NCBI RefSeq assembly: GCF_001274635.1
Contig: NZ_LBGV01000001.1
Location: forward strand, 2,170,001-2,234,000
Reading direction: 5' to 3'
Source of the DNA: Persicobacter sp. CCB-QB2
GTDB taxonomy: Bacteria; Bacteroidota; Bacteroidia; Cytophagales; Cyclobacteriaceae
Length of the DNA stretch: 64,000 nt
Under the pieces are notes generated by a model that worked only from the letters and a program-made list of their open reading frames with translations, was not told the origin of the DNA and did not search any database. Of this stretch, positions 8,356 to 16,700 are shown in pieces (position 1 is the first letter of the stretch; each line of letters begins with the position of its first letter). Made by a program: the position numbers and the translations under genes.

Positions 8356-8428
8356 GCGGGCGTAGCTCAGTTGGTAGAGCGACAGCCTTCCAAGCTGTAG
8401 GTCGCGGGTTCGAGCCTCGTCGCCCGCT
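8356..8428 (+). tRNA. tRNA-Gly (TCC), copy 1
   Basis: The acceptor GCGGGCG/CGCCCGC and loop CTTCCAA give anticodon TCC. CCA is not encoded. Confidence 0.95.
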
Positions 8429-8495
8429 CAATAATCCTGACAAAAGGTCGGATTTAAAATTTTATTGAATGATCATTAATGATCAAACCGGTTAA

Positions 8496-8581
8496 GGGGA
8501 GATTCCAGAGCGGCCAAATGGGACGGACTGTAAATCCGTTGTCTTTCGACTTCGCAGGTTCGAATCCTGCTCTCCCCACCA
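8496..8581 (+). tRNA. tRNA-Tyr (GTA), copy 2
   Basis: The body is identical to copy 1 and CCA is encoded. The spacer before it contains the palindrome TGATCATTAATGATCA. Confidence 0.95.
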
Positions 8582-8594
8582 TCGATGATGATAA

Positions 8595-8667
8595 GCGGGC
8601 GTAGCTCAGTTGGTAGAGCGACAGCCTTCCAAGCTGTAGGTCGCGGGTTCGAGCCTCGTCGCCCGCT
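8595..8667 (+). tRNA. tRNA-Gly (TCC), copy 2
   Basis: The body is identical to Gly copy 1. It lies 13 bp after the Tyr gene. Confidence 0.95.
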
Positions 8668-8693
8668 CAATTTCTTCGAGAAAAACATCATCA

Positions 8694-8765
8694 GCCGAGG
8701 TAGCTCAGGGGTAGAGCGCTTCCTTGGTAAGGAAGAGGTCGGGAGTTCAATTCTCCTCCTTGGCT
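8694..8765 (+). tRNA. tRNA-Thr (GGT), copy 1
   Basis: The acceptor GCCGAGG/CCTTGGC (one G-T pair) and loop TTGGTAA give anticodon GGT. CCA is not encoded. Confidence 0.95.
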
Positions 8766-8823
8766 CAAGCAAAACAACCGGTTTTGAAACAATCTAATGA
8801 TCAGATCTTATTGATCAAATTTT

Positions 8824-8909
8824 GGGGAGATTCCAGAGCGGCCAAATGGGACGGACTGTAAATCCGTTGTCTTTCGACTTCGCAGGTTCGAATCCTGCTC
8901 TCCCCACCA
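8824..8909 (+). tRNA. tRNA-Tyr (GTA), copy 3
   Basis: The body is identical to copy 1 and CCA is encoded. Confidence 0.95.
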
Positions 8910-8923
8910 TCTGATGATGATAA

Positions 8924-8996
8924 GCGGGCGTAGCTCAGTTGGTAGAGCGACAGCCTTCCAAGCTGTAGGTCGCGGGTTCGAGCCTCGTCGCCCGCT
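8924..8996 (+). tRNA. tRNA-Gly (TCC), copy 3
   Basis: The body is identical to Gly copy 1. Confidence 0.95.
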
Positions 8997-9023
8997 CATC
9001 TTTCTTCGGAAAAAACATCATCA

Positions 9024-9095
9024 GCCGAGGTAGCTCAGGGGTAGAGCGCTTCCTTGGTAAGGAAGAGGTCGGGAGTTCAATTCTCCTCCTTGGCT
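9024..9095 (+). tRNA. tRNA-Thr (GGT), copy 2
   Basis: The body is identical to Thr copy 1, including the flanking CATCATCA leader. Confidence 0.95.
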
Positions 9096-9155
9096 CAAGC
9101 AAAACGACAGGTTTTGTCTTTAAAATTATTGAATAGATCGTATTGATCACATCTC

Positions 9156-9241
9156 GGGGAGATTCCAGAGCGGCCAAATGGGACGGACTGTAAATCCGTT
9201 GTCTTTCGACTTCGCAGGTTCGAATCCTGCTCTCCCCACCA
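9156..9241 (+). tRNA. tRNA-Tyr (GTA), copy 4
   Basis: The body is identical to copy 1 and CCA is encoded. Confidence 0.95.
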
Positions 9242-9255
9242 TCTGATGATGACAA

Positions 9256-9328
9256 GCGGGCGTAGCTCAGTTGGTAGAGCGACAGCCTTCCAAGCTGTAG
9301 GTCGCGGGTTCGAGCCTCGTCGCCCGCT
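9256..9328 (+). tRNA. tRNA-Gly (TCC), copy 4
   Basis: The body is identical to Gly copy 1. Confidence 0.95.
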
Positions 9329-9354
9329 CAATTTCTTCGGAAAAAACATCATCA

Positions 9355-9426
9355 GCCGAGGTAGCTCAGGGGTAGAGCGCTTCCTTGGTAAGGAAGAGGT
9401 CGGGAGTTCAATTCTCCTCCTTGGCT
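9355..9426 (+). tRNA. tRNA-Thr (GGT), copy 3
   Basis: The body is identical to Thr copy 1. This is the last Thr gene of the array. Confidence 0.95.
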
Positions 9427-9486
9427 CAAGTGAAACGATCGGTTTCAATCACAAAAATACTGTTTCGATAGTCTTTGACTATCTTC

Positions 9487-9571
9487 GGGGGAATTCCAGA
9501 GCGGCCAAATGGGACGGACTGTAAATCCGTTGTCTTTCGACTTCGCAGGTTCGAATCCTGCTTCCCCACCA
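9487..9571 (+). tRNA. tRNA-Tyr (GTA), copy 5, variant acceptor stem
   Basis: The anticodon, variable and T arms match the other Tyr genes, but the 5' strand reads GGGGGAA and the 3' strand only TTCCCC before ACCA. Either the acceptor stem has 6 bp or one C is missing from the run; TTCCCCC would pair perfectly. It may be a functional variant, a decaying copy or a homopolymer error. Confidence 0.75.
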
Positions 9572-9584
9572 CTTATAATAATAA

Positions 9585-9657
9585 GCGGGCGTAGCTCAGT
9601 TGGTAGAGCGACAGCCTTCCAAGCTGTAGGTCGCGGGTTCGAGCCTCGTCGCCCGCT
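9585..9657 (+). tRNA. tRNA-Gly (TCC), copy 5
   Basis: The body is identical to Gly copy 1. No Thr gene follows, so this module is incomplete. Confidence 0.95.
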
Positions 9658-9710
9658 CTTATTTAAATAGTATTTGAAAAACATTTTGATTTTGTAGCTT
9701 AGCTACAACA

Positions 9711-9793
9711 GGGGAGATTCCAGAGCGGCCAAATGGGACGGACTGTAAATCCGTTGTCTTTCGACTTCGCAGGTTCGAATCCTGCTCTCCCCA
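9711..9793 (+). tRNA. tRNA-Tyr (GTA), copy 6
   Basis: The body is identical to copy 1, but the 3' end runs ACT instead of ACCA, so CCA must be added by the nucleotidyltransferase, unlike copies 1 to 5. A TTTGTAGCTTAGCTACAA palindrome lies just upstream. Confidence 0.95.
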
Positions 9794-9796
9794 CTA

Positions 9797-9828
9797 AAGC
9801 ACTTCAGTATTCTGAGGTGCTTTTTTTA
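9797..9828 (+). terminator. Terminator of the first tRNA array
   Basis: A 10-bp stem AGCACTTCAG/CTGAGGTGCT (one G-T pair) with a TATT loop is followed by seven T, 4 bp after the last tRNA. Confidence 0.85.
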
Positions 9829-10015
9829 TGTCCAAATTTTCAGTAGTACAAAATCTGTCGCATATAAACACCCCGTTGTAAGTATTAAAAACTAAGCCAA
9901 TTACGACATCAGACGCCACAATACAGGCTGTAAACAAGGTTTTAAAGAATTATTGAGCACTATTTAACAATTAAGCATACTCAATAACAGCCATTCTAAC
10001 TTCAAACTCGAATTA

Positions 10016-10234
10016 TTAACCCGGATTATTAATGCTTAGATCCTGGTTTAGCTGCAAGGCGGAAAAAATGACGGAATAGTATCGTGTCCCATTTAGCGTT
10101 TTTTACAAAGTAGCAGATGAATGAGGAGAAAGCAAGCTTGACCACATTTGGGCTATCAGAGACTCAACCTCAAACAACTGAAGAACAGCCTACTACGGAG
10201 AAACCTAAAACTAGCGGTGAATAATTCGGGTTAA
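10016..10234 (+). repeat. Dispersed ~220-bp intergenic element, copy A
   Basis: This 219-bp block begins TTAACCCGGATTATTAATGC and ends AGCGGTGAATAATTCGGGTT(AA); the ends form imperfect terminal inverted repeats. The inner blocks GGCGGAAAAAATGACGGAATAG, GGAGAAAGCAAGC and TTTGGGCTAT recur in the copies at 19.5, 29.5, 33.6 and 48.2 kb. A solitary end (TAAGCCGGATTATTCACGC) lies at 10309-10327. The remaining parts of the 9829-10349 gap show no gene. Confidence 0.75.
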
Positions 10235-10349
10235 AAATGATTTTGGTATCTCAAGATTGGCCGAGCATACCGTTACAAGAGGGTTTAAAAAAGTACCGCC
10301 AGAATATTTTAAGCCGGATTATTCACGCTTGAATCAGACTAAGCAAGAC

Positions 10350-11234
10350 CTACTCCTCTGCTTTTGACAAATAGGGTTCCATATGGATGGTCGTCTCCAC
10401 CGCTAACTCCTGGGTTAATGCCACTTCCATTTCAGTAACCAAGTCGTGTGCCTCTATCAGGGATAAATGTTTGGGAAGTCGAACATGCAGTGTCATTTCT
10501 CGGTGATGCACATAATCATGCACATGCATATGATGCGCATCCACATCCGTCTGCGCTACCCGGTTACAAATTTCTTTGGCTTTGTGCACCCATTCCGGAT
10601 CCACATCCAAGCCCAGAAAATGATGGATATTTTCTTTTAATATTTTTATTGCAGAATAAAGAATAATAGCAGCAACACCGAGGGCCATCACCCCATCCAG
10701 CCATGGAAGGTATTTCCCCAGATAAATCCCTGCTAAAACCGCCAGAGAAGTCATCGCATCGGAACGATGATGCCAGCCATCTGCCCGCAAGGCCTGGGAA
10801 TTGGTGTTTCGGGCTACCCAAAAGCTAATTTGTGCCATCAATTCCTTCAATAGAATCGAAACTATCGTAACGCCTACTGCCCAAACCGAATAGTCCGGTA
10901 CCTCACGGTCAATCAGTACTTCTGCCCCCTGCAACAAAAGAGATAAGCCTACAGCCAATAGCATACCGCCTATGGTTAAAGATGCCAACAGCTCGGCCCG
11001 ACCATGACCAAAGGGATGGTCGCCATCAGCCGGCTTGGCGGCAATTCGCACACATATCAATAAGATGACGGAACTCAGGGAATCTGAAAGGGTATGCCAG
11101 GCATCAGCAATTAAGGCGAGAGAGTCATCCTCGGCACCTACATAATATTTCACCAGAAAAAGCAGGACATTCACTCCAATTGAAAGTGTCCCTGCAGCCG
11201 TAAGCCATTTCTGATTAGAAGAAACAATCGTCAT
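10350..11234 (-). CDS. Cation diffusion facilitator (CDF) transporter
   Basis: This 294-residue inner-membrane antiporter probably exports Zn2+ or a similar divalent metal in exchange for protons. About six membrane segments are visible. The two metal-site motifs of the family are present as HTLSD in TM2 (ADAWHTLSDS) and HHRSD in TM5 (ADGWHHRSDA). A cytoplasmic C-terminal domain contains the His-rich DAHHMHVHDYVHH segment expected for regulatory metal binding. The start codon overlaps the stop of the upstream NlpC/P60 gene (ATGA), so the two are translationally coupled. The exact metal cannot be read from the sequence, although His in both sites fits zinc. Confidence 0.9.
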   Translation of the reverse strand: MTIVSSNQKWLTAAGTLSIGVNVLLFLVKYYVGAEDDSLALIADAWHTLSDSLSSVILLICVRIAAKPADGDHPFGHGRAELLASLTIGGMLLAVGLSLLLQGAEVLIDREVPDYSVWAVGVTIVSILLKELMAQISFWVARNTNSQALRADGWHHRSDAMTSLAVLAGIYLGKYLPWLDGVMALGVAAIILYSAIKILKENIHHFLGLDVDPEWVHKAKEICNRVAQTDVDAHHMHVHDYVHHREMTLHVRLPKHLSLIEAHDLVTEMEVALTQELAVETTIHMEPYLSKAEE

Positions 11235-11953
11235 TCAGTAATTATTCTTTTGATGGAATGTAATTGATGGGTCAGTTGGTTTTCTTCCGCACAAAAAATA
11301 CCATCCGGGCGGAACTGATCAATACGCACTTTACCGGAAGCATGAATAATCCGTTGCTCATCCAAAACAATTCCCACATGGGTCACTTTGCCTTTCACAT
11401 TCTGAAAAAATGCCAGATCTCCTGCCCGGTGGCCTCCAAAAAGTACCTCCACCCCTTCTTTTACCTGCTCACTTGCATCCCTGGGCAATCCCAGGCCTCC
11501 GATACGATAAGCCAATTGCGTCAGGCCAGAGCAATCAATGCCCAACATATTTTTCCCTCCCCACTGGTATGGAGCGTCTAACAGGCGATGTGCCCATCCG
11601 GCCACCAAATCCGCGGACCATTTTTTATCGACCGGCTTAAACAGGGAAAATAACTGATCGGGAATTTCCTCCACCAAACTACCGGCCAATAACATCCCCT
11701 GCTCCAGCCGAATCATCGGTTCTATACAGATATAATTTTGTGCCGCGGCTTCCTCTACCGGAAAATGCTGACGGTAATCAATCCAGCCTTCGTAGCCATC
11801 CTCTAATGATTTCACCTGAATCCATTTCCCTTCCCTGGCCTCGCCCAAAACCTCGTACCTTTCGCCGTATAATAACTGACTAACCTGTTCATGAGCATCG
11901 CCGGCTGATCCTCGTAATGGAATCACGGCTAATTTACACTGTCCTAAATTCAT
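11231..11953 (-). CDS. NlpC/P60 (C40) cell-wall endopeptidase
   Basis: The protein probably cleaves peptidoglycan stem peptides. An N-terminal SH3-like region (about residues 10-70, with EGKWIQVKSLEDGYEGWI) is followed by the NlpC/P60 domain with catalytic Cys in DCSGLTQ, His in THVGIV and a third polar residue in IIHASG. No clear signal peptide is seen. The frame opens further upstream, but I place the start at MNLGQCK (11953). It is preceded by AGGA at a good distance, and the upstream ATG lies inside the smpB terminator hairpin. It is coupled to the CDF gene by a 4-bp overlap; a functional link between them is not obvious. Confidence 0.85.
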   Translation of the reverse strand: MNLGQCKLAVIPLRGSAGDAHEQVSQLLYGERYEVLGEAREGKWIQVKSLEDGYEGWIDYRQHFPVEEAAAQNYICIEPMIRLEQGMLLAGSLVEEIPDQLFSLFKPVDKKWSADLVAGWAHRLLDAPYQWGGKNMLGIDCSGLTQLAYRIGGLGLPRDASEQVKEGVEVLFGGHRAGDLAFFQNVKGKVTHVGIVLDEQRIIHASGKVRIDQFRPDGIFCAEENQLTHQLHSIKRIITE

Positions 11954-11986
11954 CCTTGGGTCCTGTTTTATCTGTTTACTGAAGAT

Positions 11987-12009
11987 AAAAAAAGGGTGAT
12001 AAATCACCC
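11987..12009 (-). terminator. Terminator downstream of smpB
   Basis: On the minus strand GGGTGAT-TT-ATCACCC is followed by seven T. It lies 9 bp after the smpB stop and separates smpB from the NlpC/P60-CDF operon. Confidence 0.8.
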
Positions 12010-12017
12010 CTTAAAAT

Positions 12018-12494
12018 TTAATATTTCATTCTTTGCAAATCGCGCTTCACATCCTTGTCCTTAATAGTCGCCCGCTTGTCAAATAGCTTCTTTCCTCTGG
12101 CCAGGGCAATTTCTACTTTGGCCAGTCCTTTACCGGTAAGGAATAGTCGAATCGGAACAATGGTCAGCCCCTTTTCTTCCATCTTTTGCTCCAGCTTGCG
12201 TAGCTCACTCTTATTCAGCAATAATTTTCGCTCTCTGGTATCCTGATGGTTTTCAATATTTCCGTGGGAATAAGGAGCGATATGCATATGACGCACCCAC
12301 AGCTCTTCCCGATGAAACACACAAAAGGCATCTCCTAGGGTCACCTTTCCCTCGCGGATGGATTTGATCTCCGATCCTTTTAATACAATACCTGCAGTAA
12401 GCTTCTCAATGAACTCGTATTCGAAGGAAGCTTTTTTATTGCGGATATTGATATTATTACTAAAACGTTCTTTCTTATTTTTTTGCTTTGCCAT
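12018..12494 (-). CDS. smpB: SsrA-binding protein SmpB
   Basis: This 158-residue protein binds tmRNA and brings it to stalled ribosomes for trans-translation. Family features are clear: KASFEYEFIEKLTAGIVLKGSEIKS near the N terminus (OB-fold core), HMHIAPYSHGN, the RERKLLLNKSE segment and the basic C-terminal tail RGKKLFDKRATIKDKDVKRD that enters the mRNA path. The length is normal. It lies 31 bp downstream of tsaD on the same strand and is probably co-transcribed with it. The tmRNA gene itself is not in this window. Confidence 0.97.
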   Translation of the reverse strand: MAKQKNKKERFSNNINIRNKKASFEYEFIEKLTAGIVLKGSEIKSIREGKVTLGDAFCVFHREELWVRHMHIAPYSHGNIENHQDTRERKLLLNKSELRKLEQKMEEKGLTIVPIRLFLTGKGLAKVEIALARGKKLFDKRATIKDKDVKRDLQRMKY

Positions 12495-12525
12495 AAAAAA
12501 TCATGGATTGGGGGAAAATCCCCTG

Positions 12526-13533
12526 TTAAATAGCCAAACGTGGATCCGGCGCCACCGTTTGCTCACAAAAATCTTTTGCCAGATATTTATAATGTGCCGC
12601 GATGGCAATCATGCCGGCATTATCCGTACAATATTGAAAATCCGGAAAATAAACCGTCCATTTTTGCTTTTCCGCTTCTGCGGCCAGGGTTTCTCGAAGC
12701 CCTTTATTGGCAGAAACTCCTCCGGCAATGGCGATATGTCTGATTTTCAATTCACGACTGGCACGCTTCAATTTTTGCATCAGCATTTTAATAAAAGTAT
12801 ACTGAATGCTGGCACAAATGTCCTTTAAATTGTGTGCTACAAAATCAGCATCCTTTCTTTTTTCCTTTTGCAAGAAATAAAGGATGGCAGTCTTAATTCC
12901 ACTGAAGGAATAATTATAACCTTCCATTTCAGACAGGGGAAATTCGAATCGATGCGGATCTCCCTCCTGTGCATACCGGTCAATCAATGGTCCTCCTGGA
13001 TAAGGAAGCCCCAACAGCTTGGCCGATTTATCAAAAGCCTCGCCAACAGCGTCGTCCAATGTCTTTCCGACCACTTCCATTTCCAAATGACTTTTCACGA
13101 CCACCAACTGGGTATGGCCGCCACTCACCGTCAGGCATAAAAATGGAAAAGGTGGCTTCGGGTCATCAATATAATGCGCCAGAATATGCGCCTGCATATG
13201 GTTGACTTCGATCAACGGAATGTTCAGTGCTAAAGCCATGGATTTCGCATAAGCGGTACCGACTAACAAAGCACCCAAAAGTCCGGGCCCACGAGTAAAA
13301 GCTATGGCCGAAAGCTCCTTTTTTTCCACCTTTGCTTCTTTCAGCGCTTGTTCTACTACCGGAATAATATTTTGCTGATGCGCACGGGAGGCTAATTCCG
13401 GCACCACGCCTCCATATTCTTCATGCACTTTCTGGGTAGCCACTACATTATTCAAAACCACTCCATCCCGAACGACGGAAGCGGAGGTCTCATCACATGA
13501 GGATTCTATCGCTAAAATGGTAATATGCGCCAT
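12526..13533 (-). CDS. tsaD: tRNA N6-threonylcarbamoyladenosine transferase TsaD
   Basis: TsaD transfers the threonylcarbamoyl group to A37 of ANN-decoding tRNAs. The protein is 335 residues from the chosen start MAHITILAIESSCDETS. This start has AAAGGA five bases upstream and is preferred over an ATG five codons earlier. Visible motifs are SSCDET, the metal-binding HMQAH, the GGHTQ loop in LTVSGGHTQLV, and GGVSANKGLR near the C terminus. It is divergent from tamB, a pairing often seen in Bacteroidota. Confidence 0.97.
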   Translation of the reverse strand: MAHITILAIESSCDETSASVVRDGVVLNNVVATQKVHEEYGGVVPELASRAHQQNIIPVVEQALKEAKVEKKELSAIAFTRGPGLLGALLVGTAYAKSMALALNIPLIEVNHMQAHILAHYIDDPKPPFPFLCLTVSGGHTQLVVVKSHLEMEVVGKTLDDAVGEAFDKSAKLLGLPYPGGPLIDRYAQEGDPHRFEFPLSEMEGYNYSFSGIKTAILYFLQKEKRKDADFVAHNLKDICASIQYTFIKMLMQKLKRASRELKIRHIAIAGGVSANKGLRETLAAEAEKQKWTVYFPDFQYCTDNAGMIAIAAHYKYLAKDFCEQTVAPDPRLAI

Positions 13534-13715
13534 TTTTCCTTTCTCCATTTTCCCTTTTGGATTAATTGCGTTTCCTGCCAGGCAAGAACACTTTGCACCT
13601 GCATTATTTTGCAGTTTGCAAAGGTAATCAATGTATTGACTTTTTCATAACCCATAATTGCACAGATGCCGTTTTAAAAATATTGACATAGCCATAAAAT
13701 CCTCATTTTTTACCT

Positions 13716-13735
13716 TATTTTTGTGGTTCCCACAA
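13716..13735 (+). promoter_or_regulatory. -7 box and short inverted repeat before tamB
   Basis: TATTTTTG at 13716-13723 fits the TAnnTTTG box. It overlaps a perfect inverted repeat TTTGTGG-TTC-CCACAAA ending 7 bp before the ATG. The repeat could be an operator or a 5' hairpin in the mRNA; no -33 TTG is clear. Confidence 0.4.
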
Positions 13736-13742
13736 ATAGTAA

Positions 13743-16700
13743 ATGGAAGAACCAACGCAAGAAATTAATAAAACCGAAGCTACTCCTAAGCGGAACCGAC
13801 GATTCCTGAGAATATCTCTCTGGATCGCCGCGGTCATGCTTTTTTCGTGGATTTTAATCGGTTCGCTATTGCGTCTTCCTTTTTTCCAAACATTACTGGC
13901 GGATTACTTCCTGGAAAAAGTCGGGGAGAAAATCCAAGCTGATATGGAAATTGGCAGGATTGAGTTTTCCTGGGTAGATGAGGCCATATTACATAATGTT
14001 TCGGTAAAAGATTCTTTGGGCCTTCCCGTAATCAATGTCAACCGACTTGACGCCCACTTTGCTTTTTGGAATTTATTATTGAAAGGAGATTTACAATTTG
14101 AGCATGCGCATCTGAAAGAAGCCGACGTTCAACTGATTGCCCACGGAGAAAAAGGATACGGTATTAACCAGTGGGTAGATGGCATCAAGGCCATAACGAA
14201 AAAAAAAGATCCCACTGATAGCTCACATGTGCATTTCAAAGTAGGCAGCATCACGGTGGAAAACTCCACTTTCCGCATGCAAAATGCGCATATTGACAGC
14301 GTTGACTTTGGCTTTGACAATCATAACTTTACGGTGAAAGAAATTTTTGGCGAGGTAGAAAATTTCCGTATTGATTCAGACACCATCTCGATGAAAGTAC
14401 TCACCATGCAGGCGCATGAACAAACCAGCGACCTGCCTGTTTTGGACTTTCATTCTGATTTTATGATCTGCCGGAACGCCTTGCTTATGGACAAGACCAA
14501 CCTCTATTTAGGAGAAAGCCGTTTACAGGGAGATCTGCATTTCTTTTATAATGGCTGGGAAGACTATAGTGACTTCATGGAAAAAGTACGGATTGACGCC
14601 AAGGTGTCACAGTCCTATCTTACTTCCCGGGATCTGGCTGCTATCCTTCCTTTTTTAAGAGGCTACCTGGACACCTACCGTTTTAAGGGGCACTGGCGGG
14701 GACCTATCAGCAATTTCGACATCCGGAATATGGATTTATCCTTTGGGGAAAACTCAGTTTTACGTGGACGAATCAGCTTTAGCGGGCTTCCGGAATTTTA
14801 TGAATCCTTTATTGATGCCGACTTTAAAAACTCCCGCATCAATGTAAAAGATCTTTACCCTTATATCGGGAATAGTCCACAAAGAGAATTAAAAGAACTA
14901 GACAATTTAGAATTCAAGGGGCGATTCACCGGTTTCCCGCTTGACTTTGTAGCCAATGGAAAATTTGAAGCACCAGTGGGAACAATTATTTCCGATATTA
15001 ACTTCAAAATTTTGGAGGGAGGCCTTCCCTACTACAAGGGACATCTGATTACAGAAAATTTTCACCTGGGAAAGGTGATGGATGCCCCGGAATATATTCA
15101 GACCCTGAGCATGGAAGGAGATATTGAAGGACAAGGACTTACCGTAACCACTGCCGACTTTAATCTTAATGCTGAAGCCAGTAAACTTGGAGTAAACGGT
15201 TATGACTACCACAATATTGAAACGAAGGGGAGGTTTTCAAAGGAAATATTTATTGGGCAGTTAAATGTAAACGACAGCAGCCTTCAAATGAAAGGTAATG
15301 CCGCCGTAAATCTGGGTCACAGAAATCCCTATTTGAAAGTAACGGCCGATGTCCCCTTTGCTGACCTGAACAGCATGAAGGTTACCGATAAAGTGTCTTC
15401 TCTTTCCGGAAGCTTAAACATTGATTTCAAGGGACTACATCCGGATGAGCTGGAAGGAACCGCACAAGCCAAAAATTTGGTCCTCAATTATGGTGAGGAT
15501 ACGGTGGCTTTCCAGCACATGAGGTTTACTTCCACTATTGAAAAGCGCCATAGGGTTTTAGATTTATATTCTGACTTTGGGCAATTTCGGGTGATCGGAG
15601 ATTTTAGTCCCATAAAGTTAGTGAACGAAGTACCCATGATGCTTTCCGAATATCTCCTGGCATTAAAAAATGATCCGGAAGAGATAGCAGCTTATTATCA
15701 GCAAAAAGCACCGGTAGATTATCAAAATCCGTCCTATGCGCAATTTGATATTCGTTTCTTCGATTTCAATCCCATCATGAATATGTTCAGCCCCGACTTC
15801 TATATGACTACGGGCAGCAACATCAGCGGAAAACTACTCATGGGCTACTCTTACAATCTGGTGCTGGACACTTATATGGATTCCTTGCACTGGAATGGAA
15901 ATTCTTTGTCAGGAGCTGCATTATCCCTAAAAACTTCAAAATATGCAAATGATCCGGATCCGCAGGCCATTGTGACCCTGACCGCTGACCGGCAGCGCTT
16001 TTTTAACCTGATGAATACCAATAATCTGGTCACGGAAATCAATTGGTTTGAAAAGCATATGGAGTATCTTTTTCAAGTAAAGCAAGACCCAAAACAAAAC
16101 CATGCTGACCTGACGGGTACTATTGATTTCTCCACAAAATATACGAAAGTAAATATTCAGGCACCTTCGCTTTTCATGCTGGGAGATTATTGGAAACTCA
16201 ATCCCCAAAACAAAATCACCCTGAAAGATGGCCGACTGCATTTTGAAAAAGTTACGCTAAGTTCAAGTCGACAACGCATTGCCCTGACCGGGGCCATATC
16301 TCATAACCCTAAGGAGGAATTTCGACTAATGGTGGAAGACTTTGAGTTAAATCACCTGGAGAACTTCATCGATACGGAGGTAAATGGTATCCTCAATGGG
16401 TATTTATCCATGCGAAATTATTACAATACTCCACTGATTCAAAATAGAATTTTCGTTGATAACTTCAGCTTCAATCATTTGCCACTTGGTCAAATGAAAG
16501 GTAATGCTACCTGGGATGCGCCCAATTCCAAGCTGGACATTTTCTTTGAGGGCGATCGGGCCAAAGAGAATATTCTTGCCTTAAATGGTGCCTATTACCC
16601 CTATCGGGAGCAGGACAACCTGGACCTGAAATTAGACATTAAGCAAGTACCGCTAGCCGTAGCAGAGCCTTTCCTCAAATCTTATGCCTCAAAATTGAAG

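Noticed and set aside
8234..9684. Many open frames of 60-117 codons on both strands over the first tRNA array
   Set aside because: They are translations of tRNA bodies and repeat because the tRNAs repeat; no real gene is supported.
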